A stretch of 25,481 bases of DNA from a virus, in IMG/VR virus record IMGVR_UViG_3300006921_000133, positions 1-25,481 of that record. One strand, 5' to 3'. Of this stretch, positions 12,595 to 23,300 are shown piece after piece (position 1 is the first letter of the stretch; each line of letters starts with the position of its first letter). The position numbers and the translations under genes were made by a program. Below the pieces are notes generated by a model. The model was not told the origin of the DNA. It saw nothing but the letters and a program-made list of their open reading frames with translations, and searched no databases.

Positions 12595-13160
12595 TATTTT
12601 AGTTTTAAAATACCATTAAAGATAGCTTGTGATATTCTATCTTGCTCTGTCATTAATATTCTACACTCTCTTTCATTAGTCATAAATGCACACTCAATTA
12701 ATACTGCTGGGCAATATGTTTTTTTTATTATGTAAAAGTTAGCTTCTTTTATGCCTCTATCTTTAAATTCAATCATTTCTTTAATATATTCAGAATGAAT
12801 GATTTTAGCAATTTTATCTGACTTTGTTTTTCCCTTAGAAGTAAATATTTCAAATCCGTTTGCCGATTCTTTTGTAAATCCGTTTGCGTGAATAGAGATA
12901 AGTATAGCTTCTTTATTTTTAGAGTAGATTTTATTTACTCTTTTAACCCTTTCACTTAAACTAATATCTTCGTTTTCGGGAACTAAAATAGTGCTATCAA
13001 TGTTGTTATTTTCGCATAGATTTTTAACTCTTAAAACTATTTCTCTATTAAATACTCCCTCAAATAGTTGTGTGCCATCTGACCAAATTGGTGAGCGTTT
13101 ACCTGATGTTAAATATACACCATCAACTTTGCCACTATGCCCATTATCTAAGATAATCAT
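12594..13160 (-). CDS. N-acetylmuramoyl-L-alanine amidase endolysin (Amidase_3 type)
   Basis: Cuts the amide bond between N-acetylmuramic acid and L-alanine in host peptidoglycan. The zinc ligands of the Amidase_3 fold are visible: His in DNGHSG at residues 5-10, Glu in FEGVFNREI at about 33-41, His in LISIHANGF at about 88-96, and the catalytic Glu in VLIECAFMTN at about 153-162. The protein has 188 residues, is catalytic domain only, and lacks a signal peptide or wall-binding domain, so release depends on the holin. It overlaps the holin stop by four bases (ATGA) and the spanin start by one base. Confidence 0.92.
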   Translation of the reverse strand: MIILDNGHSGKVDGVYLTSGKRSPIWSDGTQLFEGVFNREIVLRVKNLCENNNIDSTILVPENEDISLSERVKRVNKIYSKNKEAILISIHANGFTKESANGFEIFTSKGKTKSDKIAKIIHSEYIKEMIEFKDRGIKEANFYIIKKTYCPAVLIECAFMTNERECRILMTEQDRISQAIFNGILKLK

Positions 13161-13600
13161 TTAAGCATTTTTTTAACGTCTTTTGCTTTGATTATGATAG
13201 CTTTTATCTTATCAATAAAACTACACCCTTTTACAGATTTATAGCTTTCATCAATGCTTTTTATCTCAATTGAAATCATCGCTAAAGCTATAAATTTGGT
13301 ACTTATATAATCAACATCAACTGCTAACATAGTCAAATCGTTAATAATAAAAACATCACTCGCATAAACAAGCATAATAGCACCAACATAGCTTACTAAT
13401 TTAGGCACTAATCCAAATCTTATTTTTTTAGATGTAATGTCTTCTTTTAGTTTGTTAGCTTTCCATAAACCAGCAATTGTATCTAAAATGGTTGACAATG
13501 CAACTAAGATTATTATTCCCGAAATAGGTGAAAAAAAGACTGTAATAACTTTTAAAAAAGTAGCTAAGTAATAGATGATTATGTCTTTCATTTTTTGCAC
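13157..13600 (-). CDS. Phage holin
   Basis: Likely forms the inner-membrane hole that times lysis. Several hydrophobic segments are seen: about residues 9-38 (LATFLKVITVFFSPISGIII and on), a segment with LVPKLVSYVGAIMLVYASDV, and a third with STKFIALAMISIEI. The piece ILDTIAGLWKANKLKEDITS followed by KKIRFG is typical of the phage_holin_4-like class that I recall from Gram-positive and Bacteroidetes phages. The tail is basic. The start may be GTG at 13600 or ATG at 13591 (residue 4). It overlaps the endolysin gene by four bases and has a promoter-like TATCTTTG just upstream. Confidence 0.85.
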   Translation of the reverse strand: MQKMKDIIIYYLATFLKVITVFFSPISGIIILVALSTILDTIAGLWKANKLKEDITSKKIRFGLVPKLVSYVGAIMLVYASDVFIINDLTMLAVDVDYISTKFIALAMISIEIKSIDESYKSVKGCSFIDKIKAIIIKAKDVKKMLK

Positions 13601-13613
13601 TTGTTCTATCTTA

Positions 13614-13621
13614 CAAAGATA
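13614..13621 (-). promoter_or_regulatory. Possible lysis-cassette promoter (-7 box)
   Basis: TATCTTTG on the minus strand matches TANNTTTG and equals the box at 24672-24679. No good TTG lies 19-20 bases upstream. It is in the 48-base gap between the last tail gene and the holin gene, so a separate lysis transcript is possible. Confidence 0.45.
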
Positions 13622-13648
13622 AGGTTTTTAGTTGTTAAAAATTTAACA

Positions 13649-14479
13649 TTAATATAATTTATTAAGTATTGATTGGCTCGTGTAAATTTGGTCATTCGTT
13701 TCAAGGTTTACAAATTCCCAAGTTACACTCAAAGTATTGTCTATTGTAGTATTTATTGTTTCGTTGTCTTGGAATAAAAACCCACAAATTAAACGGGGGT
13801 TGCTATCTCTTGGATGAGTGAAATTCGCATTAGTCATAATTGTACCACTTGCTCCAATAGTTCTAATCACAAAATCAATTTCAAGTTGCCAAGGTAAATT
13901 AGTTGCGTGTTCTCCCAAAACTAAACCTGAATCAGCCAAAATAGTTGCTCCGTTTTTAATTCTAACTTGCATCGTTGTACGATTACCACCACCAGTTAAA
14001 TGACACAACCCACCTAACTTTAAGTGGTAAGTGCTACCAACTTCTAAAGTGTTTGCTGGTATTAATAAAGACCCAACCCCAACACCTAACAAGTCTTGCT
14101 CTGTTGTGTTGTTAATCGTTGTGCCTTGTGCCGTTTGTGAGAATAAACCATAACCAACATTGGTTAACGCTCCAGTTTGACTAAACTGCCCTAAAATTGA
14201 AGCTAAGTAGGTTTCTAAAGCATCAGCAGAAGTAAAAGCTGACCCAGTCCTAAAATCTAAAATATCAGCGAATGGAAAGTTGTTCCTATCTAAACCTATA
14301 ATATTTGTATTTAAAGCTAACGTAGTATTACCATTTGGTTGTTTAGGATAAAAACTAAATACATCATTCTCATCTCTAAAATATTTTATACTATCCAAAC
14401 TTTCGCAGATATACATTACATCGGTAGCACTTTCAACTACTGTAAAAAAATTACCTATTGCTCTAAAATTAACTGCCAT
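13649..14479 (-). CDS. Probable tail fibre or receptor-binding protein (276 aa)
   Basis: Likely a distal virion protein. The second half is beta-rich and Gly/Thr/Asn-rich with a jelly-roll-like pattern (LEVGSTYHLKLGGLCHLTGG, MQVRIKNGATILADSG, LPWQLEIDFVIRTIGASG), similar to the C-terminal domains of many phage fibres. The N-terminal part (FRAIGNFFTVVESATDVMYI) may attach it to the tail. It overlaps the preceding 286-residue gene by one base (TAATG) and is the last gene before the lysis cassette, a common place for fibre genes. Receptor specificity cannot be read. Confidence 0.65.
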   Translation of the reverse strand: MAVNFRAIGNFFTVVESATDVMYICESLDSIKYFRDENDVFSFYPKQPNGNTTLALNTNIIGLDRNNFPFADILDFRTGSAFTSADALETYLASILGQFSQTGALTNVGYGLFSQTAQGTTINNTTEQDLLGVGVGSLLIPANTLEVGSTYHLKLGGLCHLTGGGNRTTMQVRIKNGATILADSGLVLGEHATNLPWQLEIDFVIRTIGASGTIMTNANFTHPRDSNPRLICGFLFQDNETINTTIDNTLSVTWEFVNLETNDQIYTSQSILNKLY

Positions 14480-15339
14480 TATTTTTTATTGTAAAATGAT
14501 TTATCCGTTTTTCTTCTATCACCAAAAATAGCAGTTATTCTTGCTCTTCTATCTTTAGTTATATATTCAACCTCTGCACTTTCTTCAAGAACAACTGGTT
14601 TATCTAAAATTAAATAATCGTGATTGTATCGGTTGTGGTCGCTTATAAAACAAGTGTCTTCTGTTAGCAAATGAAAATCTAAAATACGTCTACTAATACC
14701 TATTGTCAATGGGTCAGTTAATAGCGTGTATGTGTTTAGGTTTTCTCTCGTTGCCTTAACAACACTTCGCCCTTTATCAATAAAATTAACAATGTCAGTC
14801 TTTGGCTCTCTATTCCCAAAAAATGCGTTAAATCTTACTGAATCTCTATGATTTGAGTTGGTAAAGTCTAAATTTAAAGGTTGAAAAAAACTATTGAAAT
14901 TTGAGTAAATTCTAACAGTACCTTGAGCATTGTCTATTGAATAGCTTTTTAACTCATAACTTCCCCAAGTAAAACCAGCAGTAATACCAGCTATTGTGTA
15001 GTTTATTTTTACAAAATACTTACCTATTCCGTATGTTGTTAAAACTTTTTTCCACTCATATATAAAGCCTTGTGCTAAATTGTCCTCAGGATAACTACCA
15101 GCTTCTCCTAAATTAGTCAATGTATTACCATTGCAATCTTCCATTGAGATAGTAATAATATCACTTGCATCAGATTTTTTTATAACTACTCCTAAGACAT
15201 CGTTTTTATAGCTTTCGGACTCCGTTAAATGTGCTAAAACCAATGTAGGCTCACAACAACTTTTAACACCTCTATTCTCTTCCTCAAAGCCTTTAGGTAT
15301 TCGTATTACGTTTAAATTTTGTTTAAATCTGTTGTTCAT
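14479..15339 (-). CDS. Probable tail/baseplate protein (286 aa)
   Basis: I do not recognise a named family. The protein has a cysteine pair near the start (GVKSCCEPTLVLAHL) and many short strands (YFVKINYTIAGITAGFTWGSY, GTVRIYSNFNSFFQPLNLDF). It joins its neighbours on both sides by one-base TAATG overlaps, so it is translated with the 1037-residue protein and the fibre-like protein. A structural role at the tail tip is inferred from that placement. Confidence 0.65.
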   Translation of the reverse strand: MNNRFKQNLNVIRIPKGFEEENRGVKSCCEPTLVLAHLTESESYKNDVLGVVIKKSDASDIITISMEDCNGNTLTNLGEAGSYPEDNLAQGFIYEWKKVLTTYGIGKYFVKINYTIAGITAGFTWGSYELKSYSIDNAQGTVRIYSNFNSFFQPLNLDFTNSNHRDSVRFNAFFGNREPKTDIVNFIDKGRSVVKATRENLNTYTLLTDPLTIGISRRILDFHLLTEDTCFISDHNRYNHDYLILDKPVVLEESAEVEYITKDRRARITAIFGDRRKTDKSFYNKK

Positions 15340-18300
15340 TAGAATATAGAATAAAAGTTATTTGTGTTCGTTTCAATGAATGATTGACTCGCTGATTTAT
15401 CTGCTCTATAATGTATTAATTCTTGCATCATTCCACTATGAAGTAAATTAGATAATCCATTATTTTTTAAACCTAAAGTGGTTAGTTTTGCTGGTGTTCC
15501 TATCGCATAATTAACAACACCAACATCAGTACCATTTCTACGCATTGTGACATTGTTATTTAATGACTCTCTTCGTGTTGTTAGTAAAAAATCACCACTA
15601 TTTGTTTGGGTTGTTGCGTGTTCATTACTTCCTGAGTCTTCCATTCCTGAAAGCATTGAGTTATCACTTGACCACAACATACAAAATGGATTTGCACTAA
15701 CATTAGAGCCTAATGATAAACTTGTTATTCCAGCACTCAATCTATCAAATACAAATGACTCGTAAAAATCTTGACCTACACTTACACCATTATCTAAAGA
15801 CAAATAATCATCTGCAAAACTAACTGCTGGTAAACCATTTGATGATAAAATAACACTCCCAGCGTTCATTATCATAGGTTGGTCATTTTGCTCTGTCATC
15901 GTTGCATTGTTTCCGTTACCACTTTGGTCATACCATTTAGTTACATACGCCCTAACATCACCATCTGTACCAGTAAATGCGTACATCTCTTCTAAATCTA
16001 ACACATTACTTGTTGAAAATGGAATGTCTTGCTCTGTGTTATCTGAACTTCTCCTAACTCTAATACAAGCACCACTATATATAGCACTACTTGCCACTCT
16101 TCTTAGTGAATAAGCAACCTCTGCCTCTTTACTCAGATTTAATATTTGTCCCCCAGTATTTGCATCTGAGTAAATTCTTGTAGATACACTAACCTTATCT
16201 ACATCAATATAGTTAGTGTCTATTTTACATTTTGCAGTTGCAATATTTCCAACTATTTGTAAATCTAATGCAGTTGCTCCAGCAATAGGCTTTAATGGAT
16301 TTGGTACTATGCCACCTTGATTTAAAACTGAACTGATAACCCATCTATTGCCACTTTCAAAATCTTCAATTGTAACCTCTCCCCACGCATTTAAATAGTT
16401 GTAATTCCAAATGTTTACGCTTGTCATTGTGTGTATTTGGTCATCTAATAAACTCGTAGAATTTTGACCTAAAGAATCAATTAAGAAAGTGTTTATAGTT
16501 GTTACATTTGTGTCATCTTCATATGTTCTTATACCAGCTTCATAGTTATTAAAATCCTCAACACCATTTACGCTTGTATAATAAGATACTCTAATAATCC
16601 AATTACCACTATTAGAATAGTGTTGCCAATCTTTGTTAAATCCGTTATTTGATTGTGTGATGTTAAAAAAGTCATTATCTACACCACTTTGTGCTAACCA
16701 ATATCTCCAATCATTTAGATAGCCATACTTTAATTGTATTCCATACTTTCCTGAAATGTCTAAACTTGGTTTTCGTTTTAATTCTATGGTATTTCTGTCG
16801 GTTGTTGGTGGCAAATTAAACCCTCTATTTAAAGTGAAATTAGGTTGAAATTGTCCATTAATATTTACGACATTAGCAAAGCTAAAAAAGTTGTTTTCAA
16901 GTGTAAACTCTTCATTTGTTACTGTATTATATGCAAATATTCTTGTTCTTATACCTTCGTAATCTACGTTATCAATTAAACGAAAATCAGAAGTGTAAAG
17001 CATATCATCTTCAGTAGTTGTTTGTGGCGAAGATTGAAGCGTTATATTATTGTTGTTATGGTCAAATAAAGACTGACTTACAACATCGGGTATTTGCACT
17101 CCTTTAATTGGAGCATCTATGTTGTCAGAATTAAATATCTGTAAACTTACTCTGTCAGAAAATTGACCAGCACCAGTATTAAAATTATACAAACTAACCC
17201 ATATAGTGGTAAGTCTTTCGCCATCGGGAAATTGACTAAAATATGCTTCAGCATTTGCATTTGGTTTAACAGTACCACTTACTGTTAATGTGCCTGAGTT
17301 TTGAGTAAATTGTAAATTTGTTAAATCCCAACCAGCACCAGCACTATTTTCATAGCTTGAGTAAATTGTTAAGTCGGGTGTAGTTGAATGTGTAAAGTCA
17401 ACTTCAGGAGCATTTACTATTAAGTTTTGACCTAAATTAGTGTTAAGATTTTGATATACACTACCATCAACTGGTCTGAATAACATACCTATTCTATACT
17501 TACTTAGTGTAGTGTTTTGAACTGATTGAGTTATAGTAGCAACAAAATTTGAACTATTAGAATAATCTACTGCATCAATAACATTGCCTAATAAATCTGT
17601 CCAAACAATTGATGTTGTAGCATAGTTGTTTACACCTCCGTTAAAATTCTCATTAAACCCACCAGTATTAGCTTCTATATTTGAACTTTGACCACTTAAC
17701 ACACCATTAGGGTTTCCATACTGAGCAAATGATTTAACCTTTACAAAGGGTGCTAAACAATTTGTGTTATCATAGTAGTTAGGCTCTGAAAATCCGTCTT
17801 TAATAACTCCCCATTGAAACATTGTATAACTTATTTTCCAATCTTTCCAACCATCGTTACCATTTGCTACATATTCAAGCGTTATGTCTTTTAGTAAACC
17901 ACCTGATTTGTCACCTAATTGCACCATAGACACAACATCAGTAACACTCATTGTGTTTACTGTTGGATAATGTAATCTATTCGTACTACCATCAATTACA
18001 GAGTTAGCTGAAGTAGTCCCGTTTTGTGTTAAATTTATAAAAGTTTCTATCGCATCAGGTACTTTATCAGCAATTATAGACATTCCAGTACGCACACCAT
18101 TTGTAGGGAAAACTTGATTATCTGCATTACTTGGCAATGGAGTAGTTATAAATAAATTATTCCCATTAACGAAGTCTATTACCCTTGAATAAGTAGAATT
18201 AACACCACTTTGTATTGCAGTCCAATTAATATCTATTGTGTCCCCAGCAACGAATCCTAACGCTCCAAAATCAACCCCTTGTGAAGTAATAAAATGTTGA

Positions 18301-18452
18301 GTTCCAGTAGTTGTATATGTAAATGTTGATGATGTCCCACTACCAACTTGAAATCTCGTAGAAAATTCAAATGTGCAATCAATCCAATCACCAGCATTTG
18401 CATAAAGTGAGCCTAAAGTGTTGTAAGTTTCGTTGGTTACTAATAACGGCAT
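15339..18452 (-). CDS. Large tail protein with concanavalin/arabinofuranosidase-like C-terminal region (1037 aa)
   Basis: Probably a large tail-tip or fibre protein that meets the cell surface. Most of the chain is Asn, Thr and Ser-rich beta structure with repeated short strands. From about residue 785 to the end it resembles the concanavalin-like fold of arabinofuranosidase B or LamG-type domains: YSLRRVASSAIYSGACIRVR, VRAYVTKWYDQSGNGNNATM, and LSSNGLPAVSFADDYLSL. In phages this module more often binds than cuts sugars. It follows the 66-residue gene with no gap and overlaps the 286-residue gene by one base. A role in glycan recognition is inference. Confidence 0.75.
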   Translation of the reverse strand: MPLLVTNETYNTLGSLYANAGDWIDCTFEFSTRFQVGSGTSSTFTYTTTGTQHFITSQGVDFGALGFVAGDTIDINWTAIQSGVNSTYSRVIDFVNGNNLFITTPLPSNADNQVFPTNGVRTGMSIIADKVPDAIETFINLTQNGTTSANSVIDGSTNRLHYPTVNTMSVTDVVSMVQLGDKSGGLLKDITLEYVANGNDGWKDWKISYTMFQWGVIKDGFSEPNYYDNTNCLAPFVKVKSFAQYGNPNGVLSGQSSNIEANTGGFNENFNGGVNNYATTSIVWTDLLGNVIDAVDYSNSSNFVATITQSVQNTTLSKYRIGMLFRPVDGSVYQNLNTNLGQNLIVNAPEVDFTHSTTPDLTIYSSYENSAGAGWDLTNLQFTQNSGTLTVSGTVKPNANAEAYFSQFPDGERLTTIWVSLYNFNTGAGQFSDRVSLQIFNSDNIDAPIKGVQIPDVVSQSLFDHNNNNITLQSSPQTTTEDDMLYTSDFRLIDNVDYEGIRTRIFAYNTVTNEEFTLENNFFSFANVVNINGQFQPNFTLNRGFNLPPTTDRNTIELKRKPSLDISGKYGIQLKYGYLNDWRYWLAQSGVDNDFFNITQSNNGFNKDWQHYSNSGNWIIRVSYYTSVNGVEDFNNYEAGIRTYEDDTNVTTINTFLIDSLGQNSTSLLDDQIHTMTSVNIWNYNYLNAWGEVTIEDFESGNRWVISSVLNQGGIVPNPLKPIAGATALDLQIVGNIATAKCKIDTNYIDVDKVSVSTRIYSDANTGGQILNLSKEAEVAYSLRRVASSAIYSGACIRVRRSSDNTEQDIPFSTSNVLDLEEMYAFTGTDGDVRAYVTKWYDQSGNGNNATMTEQNDQPMIMNAGSVILSSNGLPAVSFADDYLSLDNGVSVGQDFYESFVFDRLSAGITSLSLGSNVSANPFCMLWSSDNSMLSGMEDSGSNEHATTQTNSGDFLLTTRRESLNNNVTMRRNGTDVGVVNYAIGTPAKLTTLGLKNNGLSNLLHSGMMQELIHYRADKSASQSFIETNTNNFYSIF

Positions 18453-18653
18453 TTATTTGTAGGTTTTAATTATTTCTTCAGCTTGTTCTTTGATTCTTTT
18501 AGGGTCAGTTTCAATGATTGCATTTTGTATTTGCTCTAATTGTTCTGTGCTTATTTCTGCTAAAATCTTATTATCATTTAAAACAGATTTCAACAAAGAA
18601 TTTCCCTTTGTTATTTTGCTTAAAATTTCAGTTATTTCGTTCTCTTTAAACAT
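18453..18653 (-). CDS. Small helical protein in the tail operon (66 aa)
   Basis: Function unknown. It is wholly helical by composition (ITEILSKITKGNSLLKSVL, TEQLEQIQNAII) and ends in a charged helix. The start overlaps the 572-residue tail gene by eight bases, and its stop lies directly against the ATG of the 1037-residue gene. It may be a chaperone or linker for one of these large proteins. Confidence 0.68.
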   Translation of the reverse strand: MFKENEITEILSKITKGNSLLKSVLNDNKILAEISTEQLEQIQNAIIETDPKRIKEQAEEIIKTYK

Positions 18654-20364
18654 TGATAGCTATTGTTTTCACGTTAAATGCTTCGTTACTTTCAATTGAA
18701 TATTGAATTTCAGCACTTTTAGATTCGTTTATAAATGCAAAGGTACTAATTTTAAGGCTATTCCCTTGCATATCTTGAATGAAATTACTATTTAGCAACG
18801 CTTCAAAGTTAGAAGTGCTAAATGGAACAGTAGCGTTATATATTCGTTTGAAATTTTCTTTTACTTGGTTTGCTTTGTGAAATTTTTGATAGATAGCATT
18901 GGCACCTATTATCTTATCAAAATTTAACGCTTGTTTTCCCCCAGTTGTATAGATTAATTTAGTCTGAGTGTAGTATTGTTGGCTTATTTGAACAACACCT
19001 ATCCTACCCTTAACCTTTGCTTGTAAATCACTATCACCACCAAAAAAATTAATCACATCATCAGCTAAAGTTGCAAAAGGAATACACGCTCTTTCAACTA
19101 TTGTTAACTCTTTTTTAGGTATTCCAAATGCAAAAGGGTAGCTAATGTCTACAAGTCCTTTAATGGTAGTTAAATCTGCATTAACAGTTGTTACTGGCTC
19201 TGTGCTATATTCGCAATCAGTAGCCTCTATTTTGTCTAATGTGTGTATATCACTTGCATCTGTTTGATAGTGGCAATAGTACCTTTTCCAGCTTTCCCCA
19301 GTATTGTATGTCCATTGATTTTCTCTTGCATCTTGTAAATTCAAAGTATTTGTAATTGTAACACCTGACTGACTCGCCCAAAAGTCATCACTTTCTAAGT
19401 AAACAACATTATCAATTATTCTAAAATTTGATTGACTCCAATTTTCTAAGAAATTAAGTAAGCTACCTAACGTGGATACACTATCGTTTGCAGTTGGATA
19501 GCCTTTTGTATAGCTTCCATTATCTAAAGTTAATAGATTGGTAAAAATAGAGTTATTTTCTTTTGAAAGTGGTACTGGTAAAATAGTTAATTGTGAAAAT
19601 TCATTTAATAAAGTGCTTGAAAATGTGTACCCTAATTTGGCGCAACCTTTTTGCATTAATTCAATAACTTTTGTTGCTTTTAAATATCTCTTTATAGGAA
19701 AAATTAACTCTAATATTTGCTTACTTAATTTAATTAAAGCAACAAGTAACCCAGCTACATATATCAACCTCGCAATTAATTTTACAGTAGCAGATAAAAA
19801 GTCACCTAAATTGAAGTTCATACCTATGTTAATCGTTTGTAAGAACTCAGCAAATGACACCTCTAAGTCTCTTATTCCTTCATCTAAAGCCTTTTGTAAA
19901 ACGTAAACAGAGATAGCCATAGTTATTAGCAACTCTAATTGATTGTCTTTAATAATTAAATAAGGTACATTAATTGTGTTTATTGCGTTGTGTTTGTTTA
20001 TAACCTCAAAACTTAACCCATCAGCTTGTTCTCTAAACCAATTAATTGCTTTTCTACGTTTAATTTTGACCTCAATTGTGCTATTACCAGCATCACTAAA
20101 TAATGGGTTGTCTGTTAAGTCGATATAGTAATCTAAAGTAACCCCACCAACCTCAACAGTTAATGGAATTCCCTCGTGAAATCCTAAAGTTTGAGAGTGG
20201 TCAATAACCATTTGTTTAGCTTCATTTGCTAAAATAACACTATCAATGGTTAACTCGGCTTCTGCCCAACCTTTTGTGAAATCCATCTTAAAGCCAATTT
20301 CATCAGCATTAACTGGTCTTATTTCAATCCCATTAATAAAGTACCTTGTTTCGATTATACTCAT
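18646..20364 (-). CDS. Tail-tip/baseplate-type protein (572 aa)
   Basis: Probably a distal tail or tail-hub protein, from its place directly behind the tape measure gene, where siphoviruses keep Dit and Tal-type proteins. The first 110 residues are beta-rich (ETRYFINGIEIRPVNADEIG, IPLTVEVGGVTLDYYIDLTD). In the middle lies a hydrophobic segment (LIARLIYVAGLLVALIKLSK) that could enter a membrane. The C-terminal half is mixed, with many aromatics (ENQWTYNTGESWKRYYCHYQ). It joins the tape measure stop by a one-base TAATG overlap. No exact family recognised. Confidence 0.68.
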   Translation of the reverse strand: MSIIETRYFINGIEIRPVNADEIGFKMDFTKGWAEAELTIDSVILANEAKQMVIDHSQTLGFHEGIPLTVEVGGVTLDYYIDLTDNPLFSDAGNSTIEVKIKRRKAINWFREQADGLSFEVINKHNAINTINVPYLIIKDNQLELLITMAISVYVLQKALDEGIRDLEVSFAEFLQTINIGMNFNLGDFLSATVKLIARLIYVAGLLVALIKLSKQILELIFPIKRYLKATKVIELMQKGCAKLGYTFSSTLLNEFSQLTILPVPLSKENNSIFTNLLTLDNGSYTKGYPTANDSVSTLGSLLNFLENWSQSNFRIIDNVVYLESDDFWASQSGVTITNTLNLQDARENQWTYNTGESWKRYYCHYQTDASDIHTLDKIEATDCEYSTEPVTTVNADLTTIKGLVDISYPFAFGIPKKELTIVERACIPFATLADDVINFFGGDSDLQAKVKGRIGVVQISQQYYTQTKLIYTTGGKQALNFDKIIGANAIYQKFHKANQVKENFKRIYNATVPFSTSNFEALLNSNFIQDMQGNSLKISTFAFINESKSAEIQYSIESNEAFNVKTIAINV

Positions 20365-23300
20365 TATTTTACTTTAAATTTAGAAGTAGTTGTACCTTTA
20401 GTGCTTTCGACTCTTTTGTTTAAAATCATATAGCTTTGGGTAATTTCTCCAAGTTCAATATTTGGTACTGGCTTGTCTTGTATAGCCTTAGTCACTTGGT
20501 CAAGTTTACTTTCAACATTCATTAATTTATTCACCATTTCGTGACTTCCAAAACCTAACATAATTTGACTATCAGGCATTAATTTACCCAACCTATGTTT
20601 TTCCATAATAGATGCAACCTCATCATTAGAATAGTTACCTATCATATCGTTTTGCTTTGATGTTAGTACACGCTCGTTTTGGTGTAGAACTGCGTGAAAA
20701 CCTCCCTTACCATCTATATTTTGACCAGCACCACTCTTAGATGTGTTTTCTGTACCCTCTAAGAAAGCTGGTAGCGCATTAATAAACTGAGTTATTAAAG
20801 TTGTTGATGTCAACGCTTTAGTTAACGCTTCTGTATTTGTATCACCATTTGCAAGATTTGAGTTATACGATTGTAAAACTGAACTCGCTAATAAAATACG
20901 TTGCTTTCTTTTCTCTTCACGTTCACGTTTTGCGTTGGCTTCTGCAATTATTTTGTTTTGCTGGGCTAAACTTTCTTTTGCTGATATGTTGCCACTTTCG
21001 GCAAGTCCACGAAATAAATCAGCTTTCTTTTTTTCTGCATCAATCTCTTCATTAATTTTAGATATTCGCTCATCTGCTGACTTAATGAATAGTTGTGTAG
21101 TTGTTTCAATAGATTGTTTTATTATATCATACTTATCAACTTCATTGTCTATTATTAAGTTATTTATAGCTTTTTGTGCTTTTAAATCAATTACTTGTTG
21201 CTCTGCTAAAGATTTACCCAATTTGTCTAATTCAGCTTGTGCTAAAATTTTCTTTTTTCTTAACTCGTTTAGTTCCTCTTCACTTTTAACCCCTTCTGCT
21301 AATAGTATGTTGTACTCAGCTTCTAAAACATTGCGAGTTAAACGCTCTTTATTTGAGTCTGTAATATTAGGGAAGTTGATTCTACCAATATCAACTAACT
21401 TTACTCCATTAATCTCTTTTTTTCTGCGAAAAATTGAAGTTAAAACCTCAAGTTGTTTTTCTAAATTAACAGTAACTTCTTCTGAAACTACCCCCTCGTT
21501 ATTTAAACCTATTTCTATATTTACTAACTCTTGGTTAAAAACACCTATCTCATCGTTATATAAAGTTTGAACTTCTAATAAAGATTTTAATTCATTCCTA
21601 ATTAATAACAAGTTGTTTTGTTCATTACCTAAAGCTATGGCTCTTTCTACTGCGTTACCAACAAAACTTTTACCGAATTGGTCAACTAAACCAACGCCCA
21701 CGTTACTCTGTGCTTTATCTACAATTTTTTGTTGTTCTCTTTTTTCTCTAAATAACTCTTTTATACGCTCATCTACTAATTTCTTTTGTGTTTTTAGAGC
21801 TTCGTTTGCGTTTTGTTTTACTGCTTTTATTTCTTTGTCCTTTTCCTCTCTTGACTTTTTAGTTAACTCTATTTCATTTATTTGCAATTGTACTTTTTCT
21901 CTTAATTTTTTTAGATTTTCTTCAGCAAAAGTTCTACCTCTTCCCGTTGCTTTGTTTAACTCATCAACCTCAAATCTCGCTCTTTGCGCACCACTCGCAA
22001 CGTCCCATAAAGCACTTGCAAACTCAACAAATACAACCAATAAACCAGCAAGACTAATACTTTTAATTGCAGTACCTAACGCTCTCGCTGAAACACTCGC
22101 AGTTTTTGCACTTGTACCTATTGATTTAAACCCAGCAACTAACCCTTTTAAACCTCCTATGCTTTGGCTAAATCTAATAGCTTTCATTGCTATCTTAAAC
22201 GTAATTAAAGCCTTAACAACTCGACCTAAAGTAGATAAGATAGACTCAAAATTATCAGCTAAAAATTTAATACCCTTTCGTAGTTTTTCACCAACACCAC
22301 CAGCTTCATCCATCTTTAAAATAAACCCTTCAAATGCTGATTGAAGTAACTTTAAAGAGCCACCTAAAGTGTTTCTTTGAGTTTCTGCCATTTTCTTAGC
22401 AGACTCCTCACTATCTAATAGTTTTTCAGTTAAATTAGCTACATCTCCAGCAGTTTCCGAAAGTATCACACCAGTAGTTGCTCCACGTTTACCAAACAAC
22501 TCTAAAGCAGTTTTATTTTTGTCAGTAGATGCGTTAATTTCTGCCATTGCCTCCTCGAATGTCATACCACTCTTAGAAAGTTCTAAGAAAACATTTCTAA
22601 GACTTGTACCAGCAGTTGAAGCATCCAAACCTCTATCAGTTAAAGTACCTAACAATGCAGTAGTTTGTTCTATATTAAGACCAGCAGTCTTTGCAACTGG
22701 TGCAACTGCTCTCATCGCAACTGCGAATTTCTCCATATCTAATGAACTGCTACTAAAAGACTTTGCCATTACATCAACAACTCTTTGCGTTTCAGTAGAA
22801 TCTAAACCAAACGCTCTAAGTGTTGACCCAGTAACTTCAGCAGAACGTGCTAAGTCTGTACCAGTAGCTTCGGCAAGTAACAAAGTGGCTTCTGTTACAT
22901 TCTCAATTTCTTTTTGTGTAAAGCCTAATTTTGCGTATTCTTTTTGAAGTTCAGAAACCTGAGATGCAGTAAATGTAGTTGTTGCTCCTAACTCTTTAGA
23001 TTGCTCTGTAAGTTTTGACATTTGCTCAGTAGTTACTCCTAATACCGAAGCTAAATTTGCTTGTGCTTGTCCAAAATCTCTAACTACATTAAAAGACTTT
23101 CTAAGAATAGCAAACACACCAAACGCTAAACCTAATTGACCTAATGCACCTCTAAGTTTTCCTAATGCACTACCATAGTTACCTATGTTTATTTTCTGCT
23201 TACCTAAAGCTGAAGCATTCTTTTGTATTACCTTATTATTTTTGTCTAATTGTTTGTTAATTTCTTTTAAACGCTTCGCTCCTTTTGTCGTAGTGATGTT

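Noticed and set aside
20935-22947. Long plus-strand open frames opposite the tape measure gene (up to 243 codons)
   Set aside because: They lie fully inside a certain gene on the other strand, have Ser, Phe and Leu-rich shadow composition, and no promoter or family motif.
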